A stretch of DNA of 64,000 nt from Lewinella sp. LCG006 (lineage in GTDB: Bacteria > Bacteroidota > Bacteroidia > Chitinophagales > Saprospiraceae): the NCBI RefSeq assembly GCF_040784935.1, contig NZ_CP160680.1:6119802-6183801 (forward strand), given 5' to 3'. Positions 49,854-58,763 of the stretch are shown here, piece by piece; positions within the stretch are counted from its first letter, which is position 1, and every line of letters starts with the position of its first letter. The notes below the pieces were generated by a model. That model searched no databases, had not been told where the DNA came from, and saw only the letters and a program-made list of their open reading frames with translations. A program made the translations under genes and the position numbers.

Positions 49854-50018
49854 TGTGTTAATTTAGAAAGGTTACGCCCAAAGCCCCCAGGCCGCAGAGC
49901 GGAAAGCTACTGTCAAAGCTAAAGTACTTGCCTTTATCCAGGGATAAAAGCAAGAAAAATCATTAGCTTTATAATAGAGTTGTTCTGCTGGAACAACTCT
50001 AATACTACTGACCTGATT

Positions 50019-53000
50019 ATGAGATGGCACCCTGTTCAACTTACTATCCTGTCCTTGTTATTGGTGTTTTTTTCCTCTTGTGAAAAGCAGCAGCAGATCA
50101 GTGATCGGCACCCGCAGGAAATTGAACAAACTACTCAAAAGTATTTCAAGACAGGTGCTGGGAATCAAATACTTACGGGTATACCCGTAAAAATCAAAGG
50201 CAAAGTCATTGGGCTAACTCCCCAAACATTGCAACAGCACATTCCTGTAAACATTGAAACGGAGACGGTGGCGTTTGCCAATAAGCAGGTTATCGCAGGA
50301 AACCCGACGGTCATTAAAGCCTCCCCGAAGGTTCTTTCGAAAAAAGCTGACCGAAGGGATACGCTCGTGCCTGCTAAGGGCAGAAAAATAACTGCATCAA
50401 TACCAGTCCCACTCCAGGTCTTGCCAGCAAAAACAGAAGACGATGCTATTAGCGATATCCGCTACTGGAGCCTTGATCAAAATCTAAGTACTGCCTCTTT
50501 CTGGACCATGGCCCAGGATCGACGCGGAGATTTATGGCTCGGGTCATTAGGAGGTGGAGCGATTCGGTTTGATGGTATCCATTTTGAGCATTTTACCACC
50601 AAAGAAGGACTAGTAAGTAACCATGTATTTGCTATCCTTGAAGACCGTAAAGGAAATATTTGGTTTGGTACCCAAGACGGAGGAGTGAGTAAATTTGATG
50701 GCACCACTTTCACAAATTTCAACACCGAAAATGGCTTACTGCATAATTTTGTCCTCTGCCTCTTGGAAGATCACCAGGGCAACATCTGGATGGGCACTCG
50801 GGGTGGCTTAAGTCGTTATGATGGCAATGGCTTTGTTCATTTCACTGCCGGGAATGGACTGCTTTACAATGAGGTCATTGCCCTTTTTGAAGACAGTAAG
50901 CAGCAACTGTGGATTGGAACCGGAGAAGGAACGGGTATCTACCGATTTCACGAGGGAACTTTCACACACTACAATATAGGAATGGGCAAAGGAGACAATG
51001 ATGCCCACTCAATTATAGAGACTCGTGATGGTAATTTATGGTTCGGAACCTGGGGAGGTGGCGCCGTAAAATACGATGGTACAAATTTTTACAAATTCAC
51101 TACAGATCAAGGTTTAAGCAGTAACAATGTGCTCTCCATTTTTGAGGATAAACAAGGCTCCCTCTGGTTTGGAAATATGCGGGGAGGAGTCACTGAATAC
51201 AATGGACAGACCTTTGTCCACTATACCGATGATAGTGGCCTGAGTAGCAACAATGTCCGCTATATCCTACAGGATGATCAAGAAAACATCTGGGCTTGCA
51301 CCTGGGACACCGGTATAAACAGGATCAGTAAATCAGGTTTCCAACAATTCATCAACAGCGATAAATTAGGAAAAACCCAAATTGACCCCATTACCGTTGA
51401 TCAAAAGCAACAGCTCTGGCTAGCCACTGACTTGGGTTTCAGTCGTTTTGACGGCGATAGCTTCAAACATTATCAAAGTGCTAAGAGCATCATCCGTGAA
51501 GGCGTACTCACTATTTGCGAAGACGATCAACAAAACATCTGGCTGGGAGCCGGTGGCGGCGTCAGTAAATTTAACGGAACAGAACTAACGGACTTCACCC
51601 GAGCCTCGGGGCTTCTTGTAGGCGATGTTCGGGCTATTCATCAAGATCAGCACGGACAAATGTGGTTTGGTGGTTTTGCTAGTGGAATCGTCCAGTTTAA
51701 CGGGGACCGTTTCCTACAATTTACCGAAGCGGAAGGTTTCCCAAGCAATGACCTTAATTGCATCTATGAGGACAAAGCAGGACACCTTTGGTTTGGCACT
51801 CAGGGTGGAGGTGTTAGCAGATTTGATGGTACTCATTTTATCCATTACACCACCAATGAAGGCCTCAGCAATAACTTTGTGCAAGACATTCTTGAAGACC
51901 ACGAGGGGAACATCTGGTTGGGCACCAAGGATGGCTTGAATAAGTTTGATGGGCAAACATTCACTTCCTTTTACACCCAGGATGGCCTGAGCCACAATAC
52001 TATTTATTCGCTTCTGCTCGACGAGGCAGACAAGCTATGGGTAAAAACACCCAGAGGAATCAGCCTGCTGGTGGAAACATCAGCAAAGGCGGTTAGTGCT
52101 GAAGCCCATGAAGAAAAGAAATTTAATTTCATTAACTACAACAAAGAAGACGGCTTGAAAGCGTCTGATCTGACTGCAAATAATTTACTCCTCTATCGTC
52201 AAAACCACCTCTTGGTAGGCACTGACAATGGACTGAAATCAATAAACCCGAACCAATACCAATCAGCGCAGTATCCTCCCCGACATTTAAAGCTTACTAA
52301 CCTGGAAATCAATCAATCATTCGTAGACTATCAAGGACTTTTGGCAGGCACTACACAAATTGAAGCCCCTGCAATGAGTAAGCTTACAGCTGAATCGAGT
52401 GCTCCATTTTACAACTTACCCCAGCAATTAGTACTGCCTCATCAGTTGAACCATCTAACTTTTCATTTTTCGGCAATCGACTGGTCAGCACCCGCTAAAA
52501 TTCGATACAGTTATAAACTGGAAGGAATTGACCAGCATTGGAGTCTTGCGCAGGGAATAGCCAAAGCCGACTACAGAAACCTACCCACAGGTTACTTCAC
52601 CTTAAAAGTAAAGGCTGTGGGGATGTCGGGGATCTGGAGCCCTCCCATCAGTTATTCCTTTCGTATTCGTCCTCCCTGGTGGAAAATGTGGTGGGCTTAT
52701 GCCATTTACCTCACCGTCTTGTGTTTACTGTCTTATCGTTTTTACCAGTTCATGTTGTCTCGTAAGTTAGCCATAGCAGAAAAAAATCGATTGCAGGAAA
52801 TCAATGCATTAAAAAGCAGCATCTACACGAATGTCACCCACGAATTCCGGACGCCACTGACCGTTATCAATGGAATGGTCGAAGAATTAGAAAAAACGCA
52901 ACAATCTGAAGTGATCCTCAGGACGCAGGTCATCAAAACCCACAGTAAGCGCTTGCTGGACATGGTAAACCATTTGATGCAACTCGCAAAACTGGAAATA

Positions 53001-54332
53001 CAGAAAGAGACCTTGAACCTTGAACAAGGTGACATCATAGCCTACCTGGGTTACATTGTCGCTTCACACGAATTGATGGCCCAAACAAAGAACATTGATC
53101 TCCATTTTTCGGCTCAACCAGATAAGTTATGGATGGATTTTGATGCCCAGAAAATAACCACCATCCTTACGAATCTCATTGCTAACGCTACCAAATTCAC
53201 ACCAAAAAATGGAGAAATATCGGTAAATGCAGAAAAAATAGCGCAAGCTGGCAAACCGTATTTGATGATCAAAGTAGCCGACAATGGCGTAGGTATCGCA
53301 GCAAATGAATTGCCATTGATTTTCAACAAGTTCTACCAGGCTAGCTCCAAGACAAAATATACCGGTACGGGTATAGGACTAGCCTTGGTAAAAGGCTTGG
53401 TTCTTCTGATGGATGGCCATATTGATGTTCAGAGTGCCTTGAACGAAGGAACTACTTTTTCGATTGTATTGCCTGTTCAGCAAAAGACGACCTTGGCGGA
53501 AGTGCCAAACCATCCAACGAAGTTTCCTGCTGCAACAATAGAAGCGGCCGATCCCCATACAAATGGTACTGACGATGAACAGCCTTTGGTCTTGATCATA
53601 GAAGACAATGTTGACATTGTGAATTACCTGCAAAGTTGCCTTCGGGAAGAAGCATATCAAGTCCTGATCGAATACAATGGTTTGGAAGGTATGGCAACTG
53701 CTTTTGAGGCAGTACCCGATCTTATTATCACGGATATCATGATGCCAGGGATAGACGGCTACGAATTGTGCCGACGATTAAAAGAAGACGAGCGCACCAA
53801 CCATATCCCTATCATCATGCTGACCGCCAGGGTAGCAATGGATGAAAAGATCGCTGGCCTGGCAGCAGGAGCCGACGCTTATATCACCAAACCTTTTGAA
53901 AAAAGAGAAGTACTCATCCGCCTGGAAAAACTCCTCCATCTCAGAAAAACCTTACAGCAAGTCTACCTCACCGAGCTTAAAGCCAGCTTTGAATTAAACC
54001 AGATCAATAAGCATTCAAAACATCCGTTTATTCAAAAAGTAGAACAGGAGATATTATCCAATCTTGCCAACGAAGACTTTTCGGTCAACGAGCTTTCTCG
54101 TGCACTGCTTTTGAGTCGCTCACAACTCAATCGTAAGATCAAGGCTGCAACGGGCATGAATACGTCTATTTTTATTCGGCATATCCGACTACTGGAAGCC
54201 AGGAAACTATTGCAATCATCCAGCTACACAGTTTCTGAGGTTGTCTACGCGGTGGGGTTCAATTCACCCGCCTACTTCTCACAAGCTTATAAGCATGAAT
54301 TCGGGCATAACCCCAGTGAAGAAACAAAGTAA
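50019..54332 (+). CDS. Hybrid two-component system: propeller sensor, kinase, receiver, AraC regulator
   Basis: 1437 residues from ATG 50019. It starts with a lipobox-like signal (LLLVFFSSC). Residues 30-140 are a low-complexity linker (IPVKIKGKVIG, IPVNIETETV). About a dozen regulator-propeller repeats span 160-690 (GNIWFGTQDGGVSKFDG type), then a Y_Y_Y domain at about 800-885 and a membrane helix at about 890-912. The cytoplasmic part has the H-box His941 in THEFRTPL, an ATPase domain (NLIANATKF, DNGVGI, GTGIGLALV), a receiver with Asp1239 in IITDIMMPGIDG, and an AraC HTH at the end (VVYAVGFNSPAYFSQ). It senses an outside ligand and directly controls transcription. The adjacent esterase-like lipoprotein gene may be a target. 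Confidence 0.93.
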   Translation: MRWHPVQLTILSLLLVFFSSCEKQQQISDRHPQEIEQTTQKYFKTGAGNQILTGIPVKIKGKVIGLTPQTLQQHIPVNIETETVAFANKQVIAGNPTVIKASPKVLSKKADRRDTLVPAKGRKITASIPVPLQVLPAKTEDDAISDIRYWSLDQNLSTASFWTMAQDRRGDLWLGSLGGGAIRFDGIHFEHFTTKEGLVSNHVFAILEDRKGNIWFGTQDGGVSKFDGTTFTNFNTENGLLHNFVLCLLEDHQGNIWMGTRGGLSRYDGNGFVHFTAGNGLLYNEVIALFEDSKQQLWIGTGEGTGIYRFHEGTFTHYNIGMGKGDNDAHSIIETRDGNLWFGTWGGGAVKYDGTNFYKFTTDQGLSSNNVLSIFEDKQGSLWFGNMRGGVTEYNGQTFVHYTDDSGLSSNNVRYILQDDQENIWACTWDTGINRISKSGFQQFINSDKLGKTQIDPITVDQKQQLWLATDLGFSRFDGDSFKHYQSAKSIIREGVLTICEDDQQNIWLGAGGGVSKFNGTELTDFTRASGLLVGDVRAIHQDQHGQMWFGGFASGIVQFNGDRFLQFTEAEGFPSNDLNCIYEDKAGHLWFGTQGGGVSRFDGTHFIHYTTNEGLSNNFVQDILEDHEGNIWLGTKDGLNKFDGQTFTSFYTQDGLSHNTIYSLLLDEADKLWVKTPRGISLLVETSAKAVSAEAHEEKKFNFINYNKEDGLKASDLTANNLLLYRQNHLLVGTDNGLKSINPNQYQSAQYPPRHLKLTNLEINQSFVDYQGLLAGTTQIEAPAMSKLTAESSAPFYNLPQQLVLPHQLNHLTFHFSAIDWSAPAKIRYSYKLEGIDQHWSLAQGIAKADYRNLPTGYFTLKVKAVGMSGIWSPPISYSFRIRPPWWKMWWAYAIYLTVLCLLSYRFYQFMLSRKLAIAEKNRLQEINALKSSIYTNVTHEFRTPLTVINGMVEELEKTQQSEVILRTQVIKTHSKRLLDMVNHLMQLAKLEIQKETLNLEQGDIIAYLGYIVASHELMAQTKNIDLHFSAQPDKLWMDFDAQKITTILTNLIANATKFTPKNGEISVNAEKIAQAGKPYLMIKVADNGVGIAANELPLIFNKFYQASSKTKYTGTGIGLALVKGLVLLMDGHIDVQSALNEGTTFSIVLPVQQKTTLAEVPNHPTKFPAATIEAADPHTNGTDDEQPLVLIIEDNVDIVNYLQSCLREEAYQVLIEYNGLEGMATAFEAVPDLIITDIMMPGIDGYELCRRLKEDERTNHIPIIMLTARVAMDEKIAGLAAGADAYITKPFEKREVLIRLEKLLHLRKTLQQVYLTELKASFELNQINKHSKHPFIQKVEQEILSNLANEDFSVNELSRALLLSRSQLNRKIKAATGMNTSIFIRHIRLLEARKLLQSSSYTVSEVVYAVGFNSPAYFSQAYKHEFGHNPSEETK

Positions 54333-54431
54333 TCAGAAGCTTTCTTCTATGTATTCTTCTGCCGATCCCGGCATGCGTCCTCAGTGATAAGGAATGCTTT
54401 CTTAGTGAAAGTCGGCAAGGTCTTGGTGCTA

Positions 54432-54439
54432 TAACTTTG
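54432..54439 (+). promoter_or_regulatory. -7 promoter element (TAACTTTG)
   Basis: Perfect TAnnTTTG, 33 bp before the ATG of the esterase-like lipoprotein gene. It separates this gene from the upstream regulator. Confidence 0.5.
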
Positions 54440-54472
54440 AGCTGCATTCATTTATCAACAAAATACATCAAG

Positions 54473-55240
54473 ATGGAATTCACGAAATATGCTTCCTTAT
54501 TGCTGATTACGACCCTGGGATTGATTACCTGCACCGACAATACGGTGGACCCTCCGCAACCCCAAGCGGTCATTGAAGAATTTACCTTTGCCCCCAGTGG
54601 AATTAACCGGGGGAAAATTTATCTGCCGGCCTCTTACGCAGCAAATAAAAGTATCCCTGTTATCTATCTGTTAGACCACCAAGAGGTAGCCTTCAATGTA
54701 GCAACTGATGAATTTCAGCAGGTTATCAACGGCGTAAACCAAATTGCCGATTTTGATGCTATTGTGGTCACTTTAACAGAAAAGTTACCAACCGCAAATC
54801 ATAATTTTTATCCCGAATATTTTGAACTCTACAAAACATTAGCGGCGTATGTAGACAATAACTATGAGTCGAATGGATCAAAAACACTCATTGGCAGAGG
54901 CGATGCCGCAGGGATTATCCTGGTCAACATGTTCAATGAAAGTGGAGCTTCTCACGGATTTAAAAACTTCGTAGCCACAGACCCATTTATCGATTACATC
55001 TCCTATCTGAATAGTATTATTCCCAGTGATAATTTCCCAATGGATAAAAGCGACATGAAGCTCCATTATTCCTTTACCGAGAATTATGAATTGGACCGCA
55101 ACAGACTTTTTATTGACCGAGTCAATAATAAAAACTATCCATGGCTAAGCTTTAGTGCTGAAGAGTATCCCAACCTTCTCTACGAAGAAGATTATCCGAC
55201 CATCTATGCTGATGGACTCAAATTTATTTTTGACAACTAG
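54473..55240 (+). CDS. Esterase-D-like lipoprotein lacking the nucleophile serine
   Basis: 255 residues from ATG 54473, with a lipoprotein signal (LLLITTLGLITC). The body follows the alpha/beta-hydrolase Esterase family: INRGKIYLPASYAANKSIPV, IYLLDHQEVAFN, FDAIVVTLTEKLPTANHNFY and a C-terminal GLKFIFDN. The nucleophile elbow is expected near KTLIGRGDAAGIILVNMF, where relatives have G-H-S-x-G, but no Ser is present. It may be a binding protein or scaffold rather than an enzyme. Surface or periplasmic lipoprotein. Confidence 0.7.
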   Translation: MEFTKYASLLLITTLGLITCTDNTVDPPQPQAVIEEFTFAPSGINRGKIYLPASYAANKSIPVIYLLDHQEVAFNVATDEFQQVINGVNQIADFDAIVVTLTEKLPTANHNFYPEYFELYKTLAAYVDNNYESNGSKTLIGRGDAAGIILVNMFNESGASHGFKNFVATDPFIDYISYLNSIIPSDNFPMDKSDMKLHYSFTENYELDRNRLFIDRVNNKNYPWLSFSAEEYPNLLYEEDYPTIYADGLKFIFDN

Positions 55241-55272
55241 ACTTATCCTCAAACTGATCTATCAGGAGGGAA

Positions 55273-55306
55273 AGCTACGGCGGTGCAGAAAGTCACCGCC
55301 GTAGCT
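55273..55306 (+). terminator. Perfect 13-bp hairpin after lipoprotein gene
   Basis: AGCTACGGCGGTG and CACCGCCGTAGCT with an 8-nt loop, 33 bp after the stop codon. It lacks a clear T-run. Confidence 0.6.
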
Positions 55307-55403
55307 ATTGTAAAGGCGGGGCCTTAAGCCTGCGACTGAATAAAGCAGCCCGCTAGCCCTTTTGGGGTAAAAAAAGTAAACTGATATTTCCTGGACGACT
55401 TCA

Positions 55404-55505
55404 CTAGCTTTTTGAGCCCTGCTTATTCTTTGCCCGAAAGTTATCCGTGAGGCTATGACAATTAGGGCATAAGATTTGCAGATTTTCTAAAAGATGGTTC
55501 GTGCG
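55404..55505 (-). pseudogene. HNH endonuclease C-terminal remnant
   Basis: About 33 codons read RTNHLLENLQILCPNCHSLT then DNFRAKN and a stop at 55404. LENLQILCPNCHSLTDN is the hallmark C-terminal half of HNH nucleases (metal-binding CPNCH). The rest of the gene is missing: upstream the frame runs into the terminator and the tRNA gene. It is probably the scar of an element or nuclease gene once present beside the tRNA. Confidence 0.6.
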
Positions 55506-55520
55506 ACAGATAAACAAAAA

Positions 55521-55556
55521 AAGGCTTTCCACGAAAGTGGAAAACCTTTTTTTTGA
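55521..55556 (-). terminator. Terminator of tRNA-Leu
   Basis: On the minus strand, GGTTTTCCAC ttc GTGGAAAGCC is followed by a run of T. It directly follows the tRNA 3' end. A-runs and T-runs on both sides allow function in both directions. Confidence 0.75.
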
Positions 55557-55562
55557 AATTTG

Positions 55563-55647
55563 TACCCGGAGCGGGGGTTGAACCCGCACTTCCGTTATGG
55601 AAACAGGATTTTAAGTCCTGCGTGTCTACCAATTCCACCATCCGGGC
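55563..55647 (-). tRNA. tRNA-Leu(UAA)
   Basis: 85-nt class II tRNA. The 5' acceptor strand GCCCGGA pairs with TCCGGGT (G1-U72, as in E. coli tRNA-Leu). The D-arm is TGGAATTGGTAGACAC, the anticodon loop CTTAAAA gives anticodon UAA, the long variable arm spans TTTCCATAACGGAAG, and the T-arm is GCGGGTTCAACCCCCGC. CCA is not encoded and must be added enzymatically. It reads UUA and UUG leucine codons. Confidence 0.96.
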
Positions 55648-55767
55648 GGCAAACTTGTATGGCTCCAGCGTTTTGGAGCGACGCAAAAGTACAAAAATCT
55701 GTATTATTCAAAAGCAATTAACAAAAATCTGTGAAAAATAATTCCATCGGTACTTCGACGAAAGTCT

Positions 55768-55844
55768 GTAGTTGGATGCGGGCTTGCTTCGCGCCCTTGT
55801 GGTGGAGGGTATAGAGATGGAAAGACCAATGTTCATTAATTTCC
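55768..55844. repeat. 78-nt dispersed repeat, copy 2
   Basis: Pairs with 46074-46153. It ends 9 bp before the stop codon of the TauE/SafE-like gene. Confidence 0.65.
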
Positions 55845-55853
55845 AATATAAGA

Positions 55854-56543
55854 CTAATGACACATCGGCGCGTTGTTCAACGCTTCCCACAAATCAAAGG
55901 AGGCGGGCAGTTGGAATTGTAGTGCGCGCCAGATTAGGAATACCCCCATCAGGGTGAGAACGACAGGATAAGCTTTGCGCAAATATTTCTGGATCTTCAT
56001 CCCTGACAGGTGCCCTAGCAAGGTGACAGCCAGCAACAACGGCAAGGTACCCAAGCCGAAAGCCACCATGTAAAATACGCCAGACTGCCAGCTAGCTGTC
56101 GTAAGCGCACCCGCTAAGGCCAGATACACCAGGCCACAAGGTAAAAGTCCGTTCAGCATACCCAGCGAAAAAATGGCGGGAAGCCCCGTCTTCTTGACCA
56201 CGCGAGCAAATGCACTTTTTAAACGCAAATAAAAGCTTGACAATAAAGGTGTTGACCAGATCTTTAGTTCTACTTGCACGGAAAACAAACCAATCACAAC
56301 CAGCAGGGCTCCCAGCAGCAAGGTCAGCCAGGATTGGAGGCCTACCAGGAATACGCCCTTGCCCAGAAAGCCCATTAAAGCTCCCAAGGTAGCATAAGTG
56401 ACGATCCGGCCAGCATTGTACAACAACAGACGCCCTACCCTACTCCCTTGCTGACCAAATGGCAGCGCCATCGCCAGTGGCCCACACATGCCAACGCAGT
56501 GTAAGCTACCAAGAAGACCGAAGGTGAAGGCGGTGATTAACAT
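55854..56543 (-). CDS. TauE/SafE (UreH-like) membrane protein of the cbb3 locus
   Basis: 229 residues from ATG 56543. The frame stays open upstream, but those codons come from a TTGTTGG repeat. Six or seven membrane helices; FGLLGSLHCVGMCGPLAMAL and LNGLLPCGLVYLALAGAL carry the paired H-C-x-G-M-C-G-P and L-P-C-G motifs of UreH-type transporters, cysteines well suited to copper or nickel handling. In Bacteroidota such genes close the cco cluster, so a role in copper supply to the oxidase is likely, although annotations often say sulfite exporter. Confidence 0.85.
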   Translation of the reverse strand: MLITAFTFGLLGSLHCVGMCGPLAMALPFGQQGSRVGRLLLYNAGRIVTYATLGALMGFLGKGVFLVGLQSWLTLLLGALLVVIGLFSVQVELKIWSTPLLSSFYLRLKSAFARVVKKTGLPAIFSLGMLNGLLPCGLVYLALAGALTTASWQSGVFYMVAFGLGTLPLLLAVTLLGHLSGMKIQKYLRKAYPVVLTLMGVFLIWRALQFQLPASFDLWEALNNAPMCH

Positions 56544-56575
56544 GGTTTGTTGGTTGTTGGTTGATGGTTGTTGGT

Positions 56576-56603
56576 AACCCTTACACTTTTCCAACTTTCA
56601 CAA
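56576..56603 (-). repeat. AGTTGGAAAAGTGTAAGGGT repeat, reverse copy
   Basis: Reverse-strand copy of the repeat at 37999-38027, next to a low-complexity TTGTTGGTTG tract (56543-56575). Confidence 0.55.
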
Positions 56604-56606
56604 TGA

Positions 56607-57059
56607 CTACCTTAAGTCAACAATCTTTTCAGCAAAATAGGGCGTGCCAGCAGCGTCCCAGTAGACTTTTACTTTCCAGCGGCCTACGGGTAGCTTTGCC
56701 ATTTGCACATTCATCTCCCCGGCGTCATTTAATGCGATGGGCAGTTGCCAATCCATGGACTTGTCATCAGGGCGATAAAAGGCCACCTGTCCTGTGGTAG
56801 TAGCAGCTAAGTCTTTTGGAAAAGTAAGTAGAAGCTGCTTTTCATCACGCTGCCATTTCATGCCCAATGGTTCCTTCAGTTGGGCGGAGTTTGCCAAACG
56901 GTCGTACTGATTTTGGTAAGCCAAGTCCTCTTCGTAGTAATTATCAACGACCAGGCTGTGATCAACCTTGGTGGATTCGTACACCGAAAAAAACAAGACC
57001 GAGGCAAAAAGGACGTAGAAGACGAATATGCCTGTTCCCCAATTGAATTCAATTTTCAT
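56607..57059 (-). CDS. ccoH: FixH/CcoH family cbb3 oxidase assembly protein
   Basis: 150 residues. One N-terminal membrane helix (WGTGIFVFYVLFASVLFFSV), then the conserved VVDNYYEEDLAYQNQYDRL and a periplasmic beta-sandwich (LLLTFPKDLA, VAFYRPDDKSMDWQLPI, LPVGRWKVKVYWD). FixH/CcoH proteins are needed for stable assembly of the cbb3 oxidase, binding the complex at the membrane. It lies directly downstream of ccoG, with a repeat-filled 177-bp gap between. Confidence 0.9.
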   Translation of the reverse strand: MKIEFNWGTGIFVFYVLFASVLFFSVYESTKVDHSLVVDNYYEEDLAYQNQYDRLANSAQLKEPLGMKWQRDEKQLLLTFPKDLAATTTGQVAFYRPDDKSMDWQLPIALNDAGEMNVQMAKLPVGRWKVKVYWDAAGTPYFAEKIVDLR

Positions 57060-57065
57060 AGTTTA

Positions 57066-57236
57066 CTTTTTTTAGAACATTTGCCGCAGAAGCACGGATT
57101 TTTTTTTAGCCACTAAAGCACGAAAACACGGAATTGCACAGAAGCTTTTTTTAGCCGCTAAAGCACGGAATTGCACAAAATATTTTTTTTGTGATTTTTA
57201 GTGCCTTAGTGTTTTTGTAGCTCCCTGGCTAAAAAA
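57066..57236. repeat. Tandem and inverted TTAGCCACTAAAGCACG repeats
   Basis: Two direct copies of ttttagcc(a/g)ctaaagcacg...acggaattgcacaaa are followed by an inverted relative (gtgatttttagtgccttagtg...tggctaaaa), giving a potential long hairpin in the ccoG-ccoH gap. Typical Bacteroidota intergenic repeat; no gene. Confidence 0.7.
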
Positions 57237-58724
57237 CTACTTGATCGGTCCCAAGAAATTGGTCTCCGTAGATTCCAAGAGCTTATCGCCTTCCCATAGT
57301 TCTATTTTGATGGATTGTTTACGTTCTTTCACCTTGTCCTCAGGGAGTAAAATGAAAAAGGCACCTTTAACCATCTTATCAGGAGTCAGCTCAGGGGCAT
57401 CACCGATGAACTGGATTTTTGCCTCTGGATGATCCGGAAAGCGAAACTCCGGTACGTACAAATTCTCCGTTTTATTAAACAACTGGTAGTTGTACAAATT
57501 ACTGATCTCTCCCTCTTCGGTTTCGTAATAGAGTTTACCCGGGGTACGCAATATAACGGCTTCAACATTGGTACGCCCGGCAAAGAGGATGATATTCACG
57601 ATGATCAAAACCCCCAAGGCGATAGAATACGCGATAGCGCGAGGCGTAAATATTTTACGACTTTGTTGCAGGATGCCATTATGGCTATCATAGCGAATAA
57701 GCCCTTTAGGTCGATCAATCTTGACCATGACTTCATCGCAGGCATCCATACAGGCGGTACAGTTCACACATTCGAGCTGCACCCCGTCGCGAATATCAAT
57801 ACCCGTAGGGCATACCTGCACACAAAGTGTACAGTCGATACAGTCTCCCAATAGCTGCAAGGGCGCTTCTTCCTCTACCCCGGTCGAGGCATCGGAAGCG
57901 GCCACGGCAGCCTGTATTCCAGCTATAGGATTGGCCTTTTTGGCCGGCGTGCGTTTCTTTTTACCGCGAGGTTCTCCTCGAACAAAATCGTAGGCAACCA
58001 GGATAGTATCATTGTCAGTAAGCACCCCTTGCAAGCGGCCATAAGGGCAAATCGTAGTACAAACCTGTTCCCTCAAGCTCGCAAAAACGAAGTAGAAGGC
58101 ACCCGTGAAGGCAATCATCGCGAAAAAGCCGCCGAGGTTCTCCCCCGGTGGTGATGTGACGATAGCAAACACGCGCTCAGGACCGATCAAATAGGACAAA
58201 AAGGTGTGTGCAATCAATACGGCCACCAAGATGAATAAAGCTTGCTTGAGCGTTTTCTTCCTGATCTTTTCCGCCGTCCACGGCGCGTTGTTCAAGCGTC
58301 GTTGCGCACTGGCATCACCTTCAATCCAGTACTCAATTTTGCGGAAGACCATCTCCATAAAGATCGTCTGTGGGCATACCCAACCGCAAAAAAGCCTTCC
58401 AAATACCACCGTAAACAGTGCAATAAATACCACCAGGGTAAGCATTGCGACTACAAAAAGGTAGAAATCCTGTGGCGTGAAGTGCATCCCGAATAGATAG
58501 AAATCACGCCCCAGAATATCCAGGCGAATGAGTGGATTGCCATTGATTTTTACAAAAGGCAAGCCAAACAATACGGCCAGTAATACCCAGCTGACGTAAG
58601 TACGCGCATTGGTCCAGGGGCCTTTTGGCTTTTTGGGGTAGATCCAGATGCGTTTACCGTCACTATCAACTGTTTTGATAGAATTCCGGTATTCTTCCGT
58701 GTCGTTTATTTCGTTCGCGTTCAT
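57237..58724 (-). CDS. ccoG: Cytochrome c oxidase accessory protein CcoG (RdxA/FixG)
   Basis: 495 residues. Several membrane helices in the first 220 residues, with FGRLFCGWVCPQTIFMEMVF (NapH-like) and EQVCTTICPYGRLQGVL. Two ferredoxin clusters follow: CIDCTLCVQVCPTGIDI and CVNCTACMDACDEVM. Then comes a helix (IAYSIALGVLIIVNIILFAG) and a periplasmic Ig-like domain. CcoG is thought to reduce Cu(II) for the CcoI/CcoA copper route into the cbb3 oxidase. A poly-basic, Ala-rich insert (KKKRTPAKKANPIAG) just before the ferredoxin part is unusual. Confidence 0.94.
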   Translation of the reverse strand: MNANEINDTEEYRNSIKTVDSDGKRIWIYPKKPKGPWTNARTYVSWVLLAVLFGLPFVKINGNPLIRLDILGRDFYLFGMHFTPQDFYLFVVAMLTLVVFIALFTVVFGRLFCGWVCPQTIFMEMVFRKIEYWIEGDASAQRRLNNAPWTAEKIRKKTLKQALFILVAVLIAHTFLSYLIGPERVFAIVTSPPGENLGGFFAMIAFTGAFYFVFASLREQVCTTICPYGRLQGVLTDNDTILVAYDFVRGEPRGKKKRTPAKKANPIAGIQAAVAASDASTGVEEEAPLQLLGDCIDCTLCVQVCPTGIDIRDGVQLECVNCTACMDACDEVMVKIDRPKGLIRYDSHNGILQQSRKIFTPRAIAYSIALGVLIIVNIILFAGRTNVEAVILRTPGKLYYETEEGEISNLYNYQLFNKTENLYVPEFRFPDHPEAKIQFIGDAPELTPDKMVKGAFFILLPEDKVKERKQSIKIELWEGDKLLESTETNFLGPIK

Positions 58725-58763
58725 GACTTTTCGCCGCTCTTTACGATGGTTTCCGCTTTGTTA

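Noticed and set aside
55553-55741. Plus-strand ORF across the tRNA
   Set aside because: It is the antisense of tRNA-Leu(UAA), a well-known false protein (VPGAGVEPALPLWKQDFKS type).
56544-56594. Upstream start for the TauE/SafE-like gene
   Set aside because: The 17 added residues come from a TTGTTGG low-complexity tract; MLITAFTFGLLGSLHC is the natural start.
57066-57236. CRISPR-like array
   Set aside because: Only two direct copies plus an inverted one, with no regular spacers; no cas genes anywhere in the window.
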